DNA of 64,000 nt from Zygnema cylindricum (Eukaryota > Streptophyta > Zygnematophyceae > Zygnematales > Zygnemataceae). Positions within the stretch are counted from its first letter, which is position 1. Each line of letters starts with the position of its first letter. The stretch spans positions 835,954 to 899,953 of the forward strand of contig JBBHKE010001973.1 of NCBI GenBank assembly GCA_037447655.1, given 5' to 3'. Positions 1 to 10,677 of this stretch are shown here, piece after piece. The notes under the pieces were generated by a model, which saw only the letters and a program-made list of their open reading frames with translations, had not been told where the DNA came from and searched no databases. Position numbers and translations under genes: made by a program.

Positions 1-210
1 GGCCGCGGCGCCACGTTGCGGTCTGCCTCGCGCCTACTTTCCGGCGCCACGATGGAGGAGCACTCCATGCTATTGGAGCACACGCTCGTACTTTCGGGTG
101 ACGTGGTCGACGCCGACAGCGTATGGCAGGGCTGGCCCGCACGTATGGTCCGAGGCCCGTCTGCCCAGCAGCAGGAGGGAGACGGAGTGGCTCTCTATGC
201 AGGCCACTAA
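1..210 (+). CDS. C-terminal exon of a hexapeptide-repeat (left-handed beta-helix) transferase-like protein, partial
   Basis: The frame is open from the first base of the window and stops at 208-210. The peptide has the turn-by-turn small/hydrophobic pattern of a left-handed parallel beta-helix: SGATMEEHSMLLEHTLVLSG, then the typical closing turn DADSVWQGWPARMV, where the G-x-PA element is the usual end of the helix in hexapeptide transferases and in the Pls-type C-terminal domain of some NRPS-like proteins. Only the last 69 residues are visible, so substrate and exact family cannot be assigned. A 19-residue polar tail follows the helix. The apparent TTG start at position 16 is only an artefact of the window edge, and the exon continues to the left. 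The gene lies tail to tail with MLH1, 2.3 kb away. Confidence 0.5.
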   Translation, partial: GRGATLRSASRLLSGATMEEHSMLLEHTLVLSGDVVDADSVWQGWPARMVRGPSAQQQEGDGVALYAGH

Positions 211-2496
211 GGGTAGGGAAGGGGGAGGGAGAGGGAGCAGGGAGGTGGGGAGGGAGGGTGAAAGGTAGTATAAATGTAGATAGTGGATGAGATCAGAAAT
301 AGGCTCAGATAGTGGGAGGGAGGGATGATGGGATCGTTTTAGATTTGTGTCTTATTGGAAACTGTAAAATTTGTTAGGTTAGGTTGAATTAGGAAATGTC
401 CTTAATGTCGATAAAGGAAGACGACTGTAGCTTTTATGGAGTCCGCGGGGTTCTTTGGGAGTGGGCTATTTCTTAGAGCGGGTAAGAACAACAGGACATG
501 GGTGATGCTTCCAGGTGTCGCTAGTTCATGTCCTTTGGGAAAATCACACGACCTGTAACAATTTTGGAGATTTTTTAGACCTTCGGCAACTATTGCTAGC
601 AAATTATTTACATTTTTTAGAACCTTAGGATAGGAGCAAGAGAAGTACCAGTCATATAGTAGGAATAACACCTCCAATTGTATTGCACAAAAGTGCCATT
701 TTCTGGAAAAGGATAATTGTAATGTACACATATATTGTCAATCTTCTGGTTCTCCCGATTTTCTTGGCTACGAATGGAAAAGTTTTCCGATTGCGAGCTT
801 TTTGGAAATATAGAACATGTTGCATCTTCATGCTATTAGCAAGTGAATCACAACAAAAAAAATGCATAAATGATCTCGTATTGCATCTTTTATTGTTGTT
901 TTAGTACCATCCTTGAGTTTTTCTAACTCTTTCTCATTTTTTCCAAAAAAAATGATTCACCACCAGTGTAACAAAAGCATCATGAACTCTGAACTAAATG
1001 AATTAAAAAATCATCATGGACTCTGAACTAAATGAATTAAAAAATCTTTTCTTTCCTTTCCTAAAGGCACACCAGTCTAAACTGAAAGAATCTTAACAGA
1101 GATGGTAAAATACTTACAAAGGATTTGCCCCCACCAGTATGGTTGTCATTGGCAATTGAAGTTTTTTTCCCCCTCACTTCAGATGAAGAAAAGTAAATCA
1201 ATGACAACATTCTTTAATCTCGACCTTCAAACACAGGAGTGTGTATTGTATCAGAGATCAACTACTAGCCGATATCCTGATGTCGTTTTGTGCCTGGTAA
1301 TTGATACCTTGCAGATATTCTGCATGGTTATTTCACCTAGTGAGGTATTTATATAGAAGGTTGTACTCGAGGTACTGACCAGTAGTCGTGTTATTCATGT
1401 AGAGTTTTGTGCGATTAGTACAGTTTTCTGTAGGGTCACTATTTGCAAGTCAAATAATTACTGTATAAGCGGTCGGAGCAGTGCAATTTTTCACCACACT
1501 GTCATCATTGTCCACGTAGGACTCGAGGCATGTTCCAGCCACAAAACATTATTGCAATTTGTGGACAGACAACACACCATCATTACCCACGTCTGGTACT
1601 TCAGTGTTGAAATGCACTCGTATTTGCCAATAGGCACATAACACATGCATATAACATATCCAATGAATTTGAGCGCACAAGGTTATGTGCATACGACATA
1701 TTCAAGAGTCGATTCGCTAACAAAACAACTGAAAGAATACAAAATATCGGACCCAACTACAACTAGTAAAACCAATTATGTGAACACAAGCACAACTGAA
1801 ATGTAAATGCGGCATGAAACTGGGCAGTACAAGAGATGTAATTCAAAAAATAGACTGTAGAGGAAACAATAAGAGTGATATATACATTGGTTTAAGAATT
1901 GATACAAGTAGTTGCTGCTGCCCTTGCTAATTTACTGAAGCCGGGGTCAATTGCAGCTCTATCCCAATCAGAAGCTTCACATTTGCAATAATAGTTTGTC
2001 TATAAGCCTAACCTTTGCGAATGTCCCTAACTGGTCTCAGTAACTTACTGAAATGTGCACAGAAAAACTGAAATGAAGTATACAACTACGTCTCTGTAAG
2101 ACCGCATATCCAATCGAAAAGATAAACAAAGGTATATTAACACTTTTTGCCCATCATCAACATTCTGGATTTTAAAAGAGAGACGAGTTCGGAATTTCAA
2201 TCGTCAAAAACACCAGGCGAGCTAGTTACAAAAGTAGTTGTTGTAAAACAACAGCTGACGGTAGAGTAATACACATGTTTTAGCACTCGGAACTGGACAG
2301 TGGAGAGTTGGCTTCCAGGTGACGGTTGCTTCAAAATTAGTAAAGCATCAGTTAGACCATTGAGAAGGCTGGAAACACGTAAATTATGAGGCTTCCTCGA
2401 GGTGCATGCATGCTTGAAGCAGGACTTCAAATGCTAAGAGAAGTTCGGAACTCGCAGCTTAAAACTTCACTGTGGTCTGCGAGGTTGGAAGATTCT
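211..2496. other. Convergent intergenic spacer, no gene seen
   Basis: This AT-rich spacer lies between the end of the left-edge gene and the MLH1 stop codon. I see no conserved protein segment on either strand; the short open frames carry no recognisable motif. It contains a G-rich AGGGAGGG tract at about 212-330 and a 34-bp tandem duplication at 978-1045. Confidence 0.6.
978..1045. repeat. 34-bp tandem duplication
   Basis: Two head-to-tail copies (978-1011 and 1012-1045) of a 34-base unit beginning CATCATG and ending AATTAAAAAAT differ at one position. This is probably a recent replication-slippage duplication in spacer DNA. Confidence 0.9.
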
Positions 2497-5400
2497 CTAG
2501 CAACGTTCAAATATTTTATAAAGGTTCTCCAAGCTAGCCACCTGGCACACCCAATGAGAAAGTCCAAAGCGTATGAAAAGGTGGAGCTAAAGATAGAAAT
2601 GCATCTTCAATCCAGTATGCAATGTTAATGATTATTGAGGACTTTTTCCCTTATTTGGTATTGGTCTTTTGGAGGGCCTCAATATTTTGTATACCATGTA
2701 AATCTATTATTGCAATAATCTCATTCATCAACAATGCCATTGGCACATTGACGATAGTTTCAAATATTTAAAAGGTGGAAACAAAAATCAAACCAGGAAA
2801 CATTTTACCATAGGCAAGTTTGAGCATTTTCTACACAACCATAATAGTGAGGGAAATTTGGTACGTTTGTAAAACATACTTGCACAGAGAATTCACTTCT
2901 CATCAATAAACTCGATATTGATAATACCTGGCAAATTTGCTTACTTGTTAAATCATTTCTTGATTAATATCCATAAATAAATGTCGATATCACGACAGCT
3001 GAATTCTAAAAGCTCAATAAGCATGGTTAATGGGATGAAATTTTCCTATTTCAGTATCCATTACCAGTCAGAAGATAATACACAAGAAAACATTGAACCA
3101 GTGATTGCTTTGCTGTACATCATTGCAGCCGCAGATTTCAAGGTGCAGCAACTGACCTGGACGATTGTGCCATCATTAGCCATGTGAATGGGTGGTTTGA
3201 GAAAAAACTTGAGAGCAGGAAAAAGCAAATGCTGGATTGTCCATTCCCGGTGTGCCCATAACCTCTCGGCCTCTTCTGCATGCTCATCTGTCGCACTCTC
3301 CCCATGAGTGCCGGTACCAGCTTGCGCACCTTCCCCTGAAACCTTGTCTTGTTTTCTTCTCGCCTCAACCTTCTCCTCTTCAACTCCACCTGTAAAAGTG
3401 ACAGACAGAGGTTAAGCCTTCTTTTTGTAATCCATAATGTCCTCCTTGGAGAAAATTCCTCCAGGTTGTGACCAGCTTCATTACATAGTTGAAAAGGCAA
3501 GCAACTCTAAACTACCCCCAGGTTGTGACCAGCTTCATTACAAAGTCGAGAAGGCAAGCAACTCTAAACCACCCCCAGGGAGAACATTACTCTAACCGAT
3601 CAAAATCAAGTTATCAACTTCAAGAATTTTGCTTAGAACACGGGAAGCTGTCGACCCAGCGGAGCTATCTATCAACAGAGAAATATGGGCAAAATTATAT
3701 ACTAAGTATGAACAATTTTGCAAATAAAAAAAAAATATATATATATATCATATCATTAGAAAATAAGCTGGGAGAGAATGGGCCGGTTTCACTTGAGGTC
3801 TATTGATTATTTGGATAGCTTGCTGGTCAGGCTTCCTCACCATTAGCAGTGGAGCGCTGATCAGGATTTGGTCGCTCTAGAAGTGGAGGATGTAGGGCAT
3901 AAAAGTCAGCAAAAGCCAAAGACAATGATTCAAAACATTCCTTTTCCGAGTCCCAGTCCACCTGCCATCCAGACAACCTAAGGTCACACCTTCTATCGAC
4001 AAAATTCCTGAAAACATTTACACATAAACTACAAGTGGTTTCCTTTATGACATGAAAGTTTGATGCTAGATTGCCAGTCCAATCGCTTGGATGGCGATTG
4101 CAAACAGCACAAAAAACAGGGTAATTTTCGACAACATGGGACCTGGCATCTTGTAAATCCAACTTACATCATTTCCAAGTGCCAATATAAAGCTGGGCAG
4201 ACGGTCAAGGTCAGGTGTATAGTGGTCGAGGAGCAACGGCAAAGTACGAAGCAGCCCATCGCTATCAATATTTAAGGAGAAATACTCTTGTAACATCTCT
4301 GATTTGCATTTGAGGAGCTCCGCATTCAACTGCACATTCACAATGTCATGCTAATTTGTGAAAGGCAAAAAGACTTCAGCAGAATACATAAGAAAGAAAA
4401 AGACTGGGAAGATGCAGCTTGTATGTGAAGCTAATATGAAGGAATTGAACCAGTGAAACTCGTGAAATTTCACAATCTTCCTTAAATGACCATTGCTGCA
4501 AATGTACTTATTTAACAAGACACTTCTAAACTGAACCATCTAGCTTCAAAAATGGCAACCCACCCTCGCAATTTCCTCCTTATCACCATCACTGGAATGC
4601 CAACGACCCCTCTTCTCCTCGTCATCCAGTGCCATGAGGAGCATTTCCTCTAGCGGTGCTCCATTGCTGAGACGCATTGCCTGATAGTGTGCAAAGCGTC
4701 GCAGCACTTGCTGTCTCATTAGCTCCTTACTGACATTCCCCACCCCATTCTACAATTAAAGTTGTTGACACTTGTATTAAAACCTCATAGGACAGCCAAC
4801 ACCAACAGTTTTTCCACATGCAATATGCCCCAGCAGGGAGATAATGGGAGATAAGGTGCTCATATGTGGCACCTAATAGCGAGGATATTTAGCAAGTAAA
4901 GGCGGGTGTTGTGCTGAATTAAGGCCATAATGTCATCAGCCATGCCAATAAACGTGCAGTGTTTTACTATCTCCAGAAGTCCTGCAACAAAGAATCAGGG
5001 CAACATTTTTCAGACGTAGCAACAAATATAATACAGGGCAACTCGGCAGTTCCAACATATAAATCAAATTTTACACCTTCGCATATCAACTCCTTCCATA
5101 ATCTGAGCTCTCGTTTTGACAAACATGAACAAGTGACAATTAAACATGCCTGTTCAGCTTCCGGCCTTAAAGATAACATGAAGTACAATACTTGAAAGCA
5201 AAACCACTCCATTTGACATTCAGGAACTGGCATAGGAAAACTCAAAAAATATCGTTTCATTCTGAACATACGAATCTACGACGAGTATGACAGGTATGGA
5301 TAAGAGATCGTCCTTGGATCCCCTTGGACTCCCAAAAGAACACAAACAGAACTCTAAAAGCCATCTTTTGGCACAAAAAAAGTTTCCTAAAGCATATTTA

Positions 5401-8400
5401 GAAATCGGACCATTACGGGATGTATCGTATTTCTTTGAACTGTTGATTTTGATATGTTTTTATAATAAATTCTTTTTTGAAATGATTTCAATTCATACTT
5501 TCTAACTCGTTGAGTATATTTATGACTAGATCAGCAATCTCTTTTTCGAATTGCTAGTCCAGAGGTCAGAACTATAATCATTACTGAAACCTTAACCCAT
5601 AAGTTTGTCAATAGAAGGGTAAGGCAACACTTTTAATTGAGGAGTCAAACTAACTAAGGAGCTTTGGGATCACTCTGACTGCAATATACCAGAATGACAT
5701 TCCTGATCCACAGTCGCCAACAGCTCCTGAATGCTCGTGAGCTCCGCGCTTTCTGCGGGATTGCGACGTTGTCGAACAGCCCGTCTATCCCCCCCTCAAA
5801 AAGATGTATTTTTGCTTCAGTCTGTGAGGGCCAATCGAGTTTGCAAGAGACGAGGGCAAAAGGAATGGGGTGGACATGGAGAACTGCTCAATAATTTGAA
5901 GGAAAAGAATATCTCAAAAGCCCAAACAAATATAACATTATTTTATTATTATTATTAAGCTATCATATTTCTTTTTCTTCCAAGAACATTCAAGAAGATA
6001 TAAAACACAACCATGTGTTGTGCACGTCTTTAATTTACAGGACTAGATGCTCTAATCCTGTCTTTATGCAAGGAATATAACATTTTCACCCTTCAAAGAA
6101 AATATATACAGCAACAGGACATGTTGAAAGTAAGGAAGAGACAAATACCTTGTCGCAGCTAAATCTCTAGAATCATTTCCAGGATCCTGCACTGACTTGG
6201 GCTGCAAATAAGCGTGCAGTTGGCCAGCAGGATGACTTTCGTCTGTCCGGACAAGTTTGTACTCTGGTGCTTTCTGGGTTTGTGATGAGTTCTGTGTTCC
6301 TAAACAATGCCCCAACTCAGCAATTTAAATATGCATATTAGACCAGTAACGCAACTTTGCGTGGCTATAAGGATGCCGGACAACTTTGACAGTGCTCATA
6401 CTTTCGGGCTAATGGCTAGACTTTCGAGCACACTTGCCCATTTGTTATAAAGCTTGTCATTTATCTGTTGTAAAGACATTTTACAAGGCAGAAACTGTTG
6501 CACGTAATCCAGGATTAGTGTCAATGTTTTCATGCCCACCTGCTTTTCGCTGTGTCCCTAGCTCGTCCGCCTCAATTGTGTCCTCTGCTGATGGCATTAC
6601 TGGTGCTCCTGGTAACAGAGTCTGCAGTGAAATCAGCTAAAAGACAATGTCAGCGTGCACCATTTTTCCAGTTTGTTATGGTATCTCTCTACCTTCTTGC
6701 ACCAAGCACCCGCCAAGATGGAAAATTACAGCATAGACTGTGACATGCCTGTGTGTAGAACGTCCGTGAAGTATTGGATTGCAACAATGTAGCCTCTACC
6801 GCCTTTTGAATAGCTTCCACCAAGGCTTCTTGATTGAGGAAGCTGACCTGCAAGCGGTGAGCGAGTGACAAGGCATAAAAAAACCAGAAAAATGCAACAG
6901 AAGAATCCATACCGCGATCGTATCTAATCTCAGAAATGGGAAGAAGGGAAAGCGAGCAAAGATGCAGGCAGGAAATACCTCTCTTTTTGTGGGGTGCACA
7001 TTCACGTCTACATCCTGAGGCGGCAGATTTATAGCCATATATAGAAATGCCTTGGATGCTTTAGGAAGGATCGCCGCGTAAACAGCCTCACATGCCTTCT
7101 TCAGGGCATTGCATTCAACCATCCGTTCTGCATCCATAGCAACGCCATTACATGAAAATGTTGTACTTCCCACTTGAAAATAGCCTTAACAAACGGCCGT
7201 TTACTTCTATTTTTGCTGATATTAAGGCTGATGTGCCCAACTAGAACCAAGAAAGCAGAAAGCAGGAAAGTTAAAAAAAAGAATCAAAAATACAATTTTT
7301 TTCTTTAAGGTAGAGGCCAAAACAGCAGAGAAGAGACACGAACACCTAACAAGAAACAGGCAAGAACTAACTCTAAGTACTTTTGTTTTCTCCATTGAAT
7401 GGGTAGCAATTTCAGTTTGTATGTTGCAGTCACGAGTTGTTAAAGCTTGAGTGTTCCAATGTCAATTTTTTTTTAAATGTGAACAACATTATTTTTCAGA
7501 TGTATCAGTTGTCAGCAAGGCCATGGCAGAACTCATTGTCACAATGCATTCTGGATATTGCCATGAGGTCGAATACTGAAGGCTACTTCTGGAACCAAAT
7601 TGTCCTAAAAGAAAAGGGGCCCTGCTTTGCCTCGTTTGTATAACCATGGTTTTCAGATTAATGTTCAAACACTGATGAAATTTCTCTAATCCTCTATTTG
7701 ACGATCAGAATTCGTTCTCTTAGTAGACCTCCAAGGATCTTTGTCTACAAACCATTAATAAAGAGCACCATAGTCGTTCTCTTTGCGCTGTAATTTGCAC
7801 TTGAAACATAACCATCCATTTTGAAGGTGGCACCCTGGGGATCATTTTCCTCCACGTGGACTGAAATAAGTTCCCGTGCAACAGATGGCCCATACACGGC
7901 TCGAATGGCCTCAACTGAACTGCAACATGGAACAGTGTGGACGTCTGCTCTGCTATCACCATGCTGGCCATATCCCAAAACATCAAAGTGTATTGCTCTT
8001 AGAAAAGATAGAAACGATGTACATGCCGCACGTGTGGTGTAGTCCTATCTGGAAAAATGGGTTTCTTCTCCACCGATAGCTGGGCCAACTGCACCAGATG
8101 TTTTGCGATGTGATTAGTTAACTGCACTTCCTCCGAAAGTTACTTTGTATTGGTAAATAGGGGCACCATTGATCTGAAAAAATATGCCATGGCAAACAGG
8201 CATTTGTCCTTCCTGCTATTGGCTCAAACTTTCAAATAAAGAAAACAGCGAGACAAGGGATTAGCCCAAAAATACCTTTTTACATGTGAAGCCAACAGCT
8301 GTATTGTGCACGGCAAAACGGCTAACCACTTCGAGTACACGACTGTACTCATCACCTGGATTCTTAAAAGCCTTTCTTCTGGCAGGCACATTATAGAAAA

Positions 8401-10096
8401 GATTCTCTACCTGCAAACATGCCCCGGTTTTGAAACAGTTTCAGGCAATAATGAAGGTTAAGAATTCATTTTTATGCAAAAGTCTTCAGGCTAACTGCTT
8501 TGTCAACCTGTGGGCACGTTTATTCTACCTGCGAAACATATCAACTGACTTTCCTAATCTGTACTATATAGCCTTCAATGGTATAGCCTTTCTCGTCTTC
8601 GATTGCAGAGCCTTTTAAGCATCTCTTTATCATGAGCCGTTCAAAGTCAAATACATCATTCTCACATCACAAAACCCATCTTTCATCCTGAGGAAATTCT
8701 GGAAAGCCACAAAGGAAAAACTAGGACCAAGAAGTTATCTCTGCATCCATTTAGATTGTCAACGACCTCTTCTTTCAAACCTTTACACATCCAGAATGGC
8801 AAAGTTGCAGCACTCGACCAATGCATGAGAGAGGGCGACTGCTCTCACGGTAATCTGAGTGCCCTTGACAGCTGCGCACGGTCGAGGATCCCCCTCCATT
8901 TTGCCATCTTTGTACCCCACCTTGAATGCCATAATCCCAATGTTAGAAAACGTACCATGCGCACAGAAAAGACTGTGCACAGAAATCGTCTTACACGCAC
9001 GACATTTGTCTTGTTTGTCTTCTACGCAAACCATTCTCTATAATTGCTGCTGGCATAACAGGCAACTGTCAGAAGGAAAAAAAAACTGCTTCCAAACCAT
9101 AACCGTCCACATAAACATCTTATATCTCACTTACCGATGTTTGACTTTTCAAACAGGAAGGATGAACGCAAAGCATAGTAATACAAACATATTTGCTCCA
9201 AATACTTGCACATGAAGTTCGTCTTAATAATCTACATAACTTTCACATAAACTTTCCAATTTTTGACTCAGACACACCTGTTTCATCAATATAGGTGCCG
9301 GGATAAAACCCTTCAACAATGAAGAAGATGCTTCTCCCCAGACTATTACGAGAAGCACAATTACAAAAACTGATATAAGCAATTAAATAATTGTACCTGC
9401 ATGACTACGAAACCTAATTACATTCGGATTTAATAAAGGTACCTGTACGATTACAATTGGAGTTAATAAATGTACCTGTATCCGTGAGAACTGCCTGCGG
9501 TCATGGTCGTGACAGTCAGGTGCGCCACAAAGCTCATACTGGCCAGCGCCTCCCCTCGGAATCCCATGGTGCTAATTTGCTGCAAATCTTCAAACTCTCG
9601 CAGTTTTGATGTTGTATGGCGCTCACAGAGAATAGGTAGGTCTTCGTGCTGCCGCCCTTCCCCACAATTTGACCACAATGTATCTTCTTTATTTACCGTG
9701 CTCAATTTAGCCATAAATTGGGACACACTTTAAGCTTTAACAATATCGAATGACGAATATTCGTAACTACAAAAAAACACATCCATCAAAAACTCTAGCA
9801 ATATTAGCATGACTGGCTTTGATAGTCAAACACAAAGGAAGGGGAACAAATAGTATGGCAGCTACTCTGATGCCATGGCCGTTATCGGTGATGGTGATGA
9901 GCTTGAGACCGCCATCTTTAACCACAATTGAAATGGACGTCGATCCGGCGTCGAGGCTATTCTCAATCAACTCCTTCAGAGCAGAACCTGGGCGCTGAAT
10001 GACCTCTCCCGCAGCTATTCGGTTCACCACAGCTTCCTCCAGTCGAATAATTCGAGGAGGCTCCGTAACGCCCTCCTCAACACTTTCTCCAGACAT
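2497..10096 (-). CDS. MLH1: DNA mismatch repair protein MLH1 (MutL homologue 1), 16 exons
   Basis: MLH1 is the shared subunit of the eukaryotic MutL heterodimers in nuclear mismatch repair and meiotic crossing over. Exons, in order of translation: 10096-9866, 9648-9476, 8920-8849, 8410-8276, 7963-7753, 7127-6979, 6847-6749, 6621-6540, 6299-6149, 5784-5690, 4981-4873, 4729-4564, 4329-4168, 3961-3841, 3389-3157, 2541-2497. The GHKL ATPase motifs are all present: [29 protein letters not shown] and GTQITVENLFYN. The middle holds [12 protein letters not shown], and the C-terminal domain holds [18 protein letters not shown] and [16 protein letters not shown]. The protein ends in the hallmark FERC. 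Length is about 744 residues, close to the plant protein. The start at 10096 is the first ATG in frame, before the conserved [20 protein letters not shown]. Codon phase agrees at every junction except exon 2/3 (see findings). The exon at 5784 was chosen because the better-looking acceptor at 5821 puts a stop in frame. Intron 8 (6748-6622) has a GC donor. Confidence 0.95.
6622..6748 (-). other. GC-AG intron in MLH1
   Basis: The 5' splice site reads CAG|GCATGT and the 3' site is a normal TGCAG. The joined protein (TFYTQ + TLLPG) matches the uninterrupted YFTQTLLPG of other MLH1 proteins, so the junction is fixed by homology. No GT donor in phase lies nearby. Confidence 0.88.
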
Positions 10097-10677
10097 TATT
10101 CCTTGCAAACTTCCACACGAGAGTTAATTAGGAAAACTGTTAATTACAGTCTGCAACGGTTACACCAACATGAGGAAGACGACAGTCTAGCATAGAGATA
10201 CCTGTGCGCGTATTAGTAAACGATATGTAGGGACAGCCTCAGAAACCTCAATTAAGTATGTAACTTAGCTGTAATTGCCAACATTTAGAAATTTTCTCTC
10301 CCTTTTCTCAAGCAAAAATCTCTACAGGCAAATAAAAAGTACAAAGCCATGGATTAATTGTGCGAACACAACTGGAAAAGCTATGCGTAGTAGCTCAATA
10401 CTATACGTGAAATATATTTTTTAGTCTACGTATAGTATCGTATGGTACGTATACTGTAAATTACGTGTATAGAGTGGGGCATCCGCGTATACTCGTATAG
10501 TGTTTCCACATCGTTTTCGCACAGAACTATACAGTATTACCGTATTACAGTATAGTACACCGATAACGATAATAGCGATACAAGATGTACTTCACTTGTT
10601 CCCCTGGAACTCGAACCTGGAAATTAAATTGAAACTGCGCCTGCCGCTCTTTTTCTCCCGCCTTTTTTCCCGCCGCC
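10097..10677. promoter_or_regulatory. Bidirectional promoter region between MLH1 and GARS
   Basis: The MLH1 and GARS start codons face away from each other across 581 bp, so both promoters must lie here or overlap the first exons. I see no unambiguous TATA box or named element. The middle (about 10355-10535) is occupied by a foldback repeat full of ACGTATAGTAT-like palindromes, leaving roughly 140-260 bp of unique DNA next to each gene. Confidence 0.6.
10355..10535. repeat. Small foldback (MITE-like) repeat, GTGCGAA-AACAACTGG family
   Basis: The left arm near 10358 (TGTGCGAACACAACTGGAAA) and the reverse complement of the right arm near 10500-10530 (CTGTGCGAAAACGATGTGGA) are related, with alternating TACGTATA-type palindromes between them. 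The same arm sequence recurs in the KPHMT intron at about 31493-31652 and at 54249-54362. No target-site duplication could be settled. Confidence 0.6.

Noticed and set aside
3138-3500. A 120-codon minus-strand open frame rich in Arg/Lys
   Set aside because: The real MLH1 exon (3157-3389) uses another frame of the same strand ([22 protein letters not shown]); this frame is a shadow.
8100-8180. Possible MLH1 exon [10 protein letters not shown] between exons 4 and 5
   Set aside because: Conserved MLH1 sequence ([15 protein letters not shown]) is continuous without it and the phases fit.
10590-10625. CTCGAACCTGG resembling a tRNA T-arm on the minus strand
   Set aside because: The stem does not pair, and there is no D-arm, anticodon arm or acceptor stem nearby.
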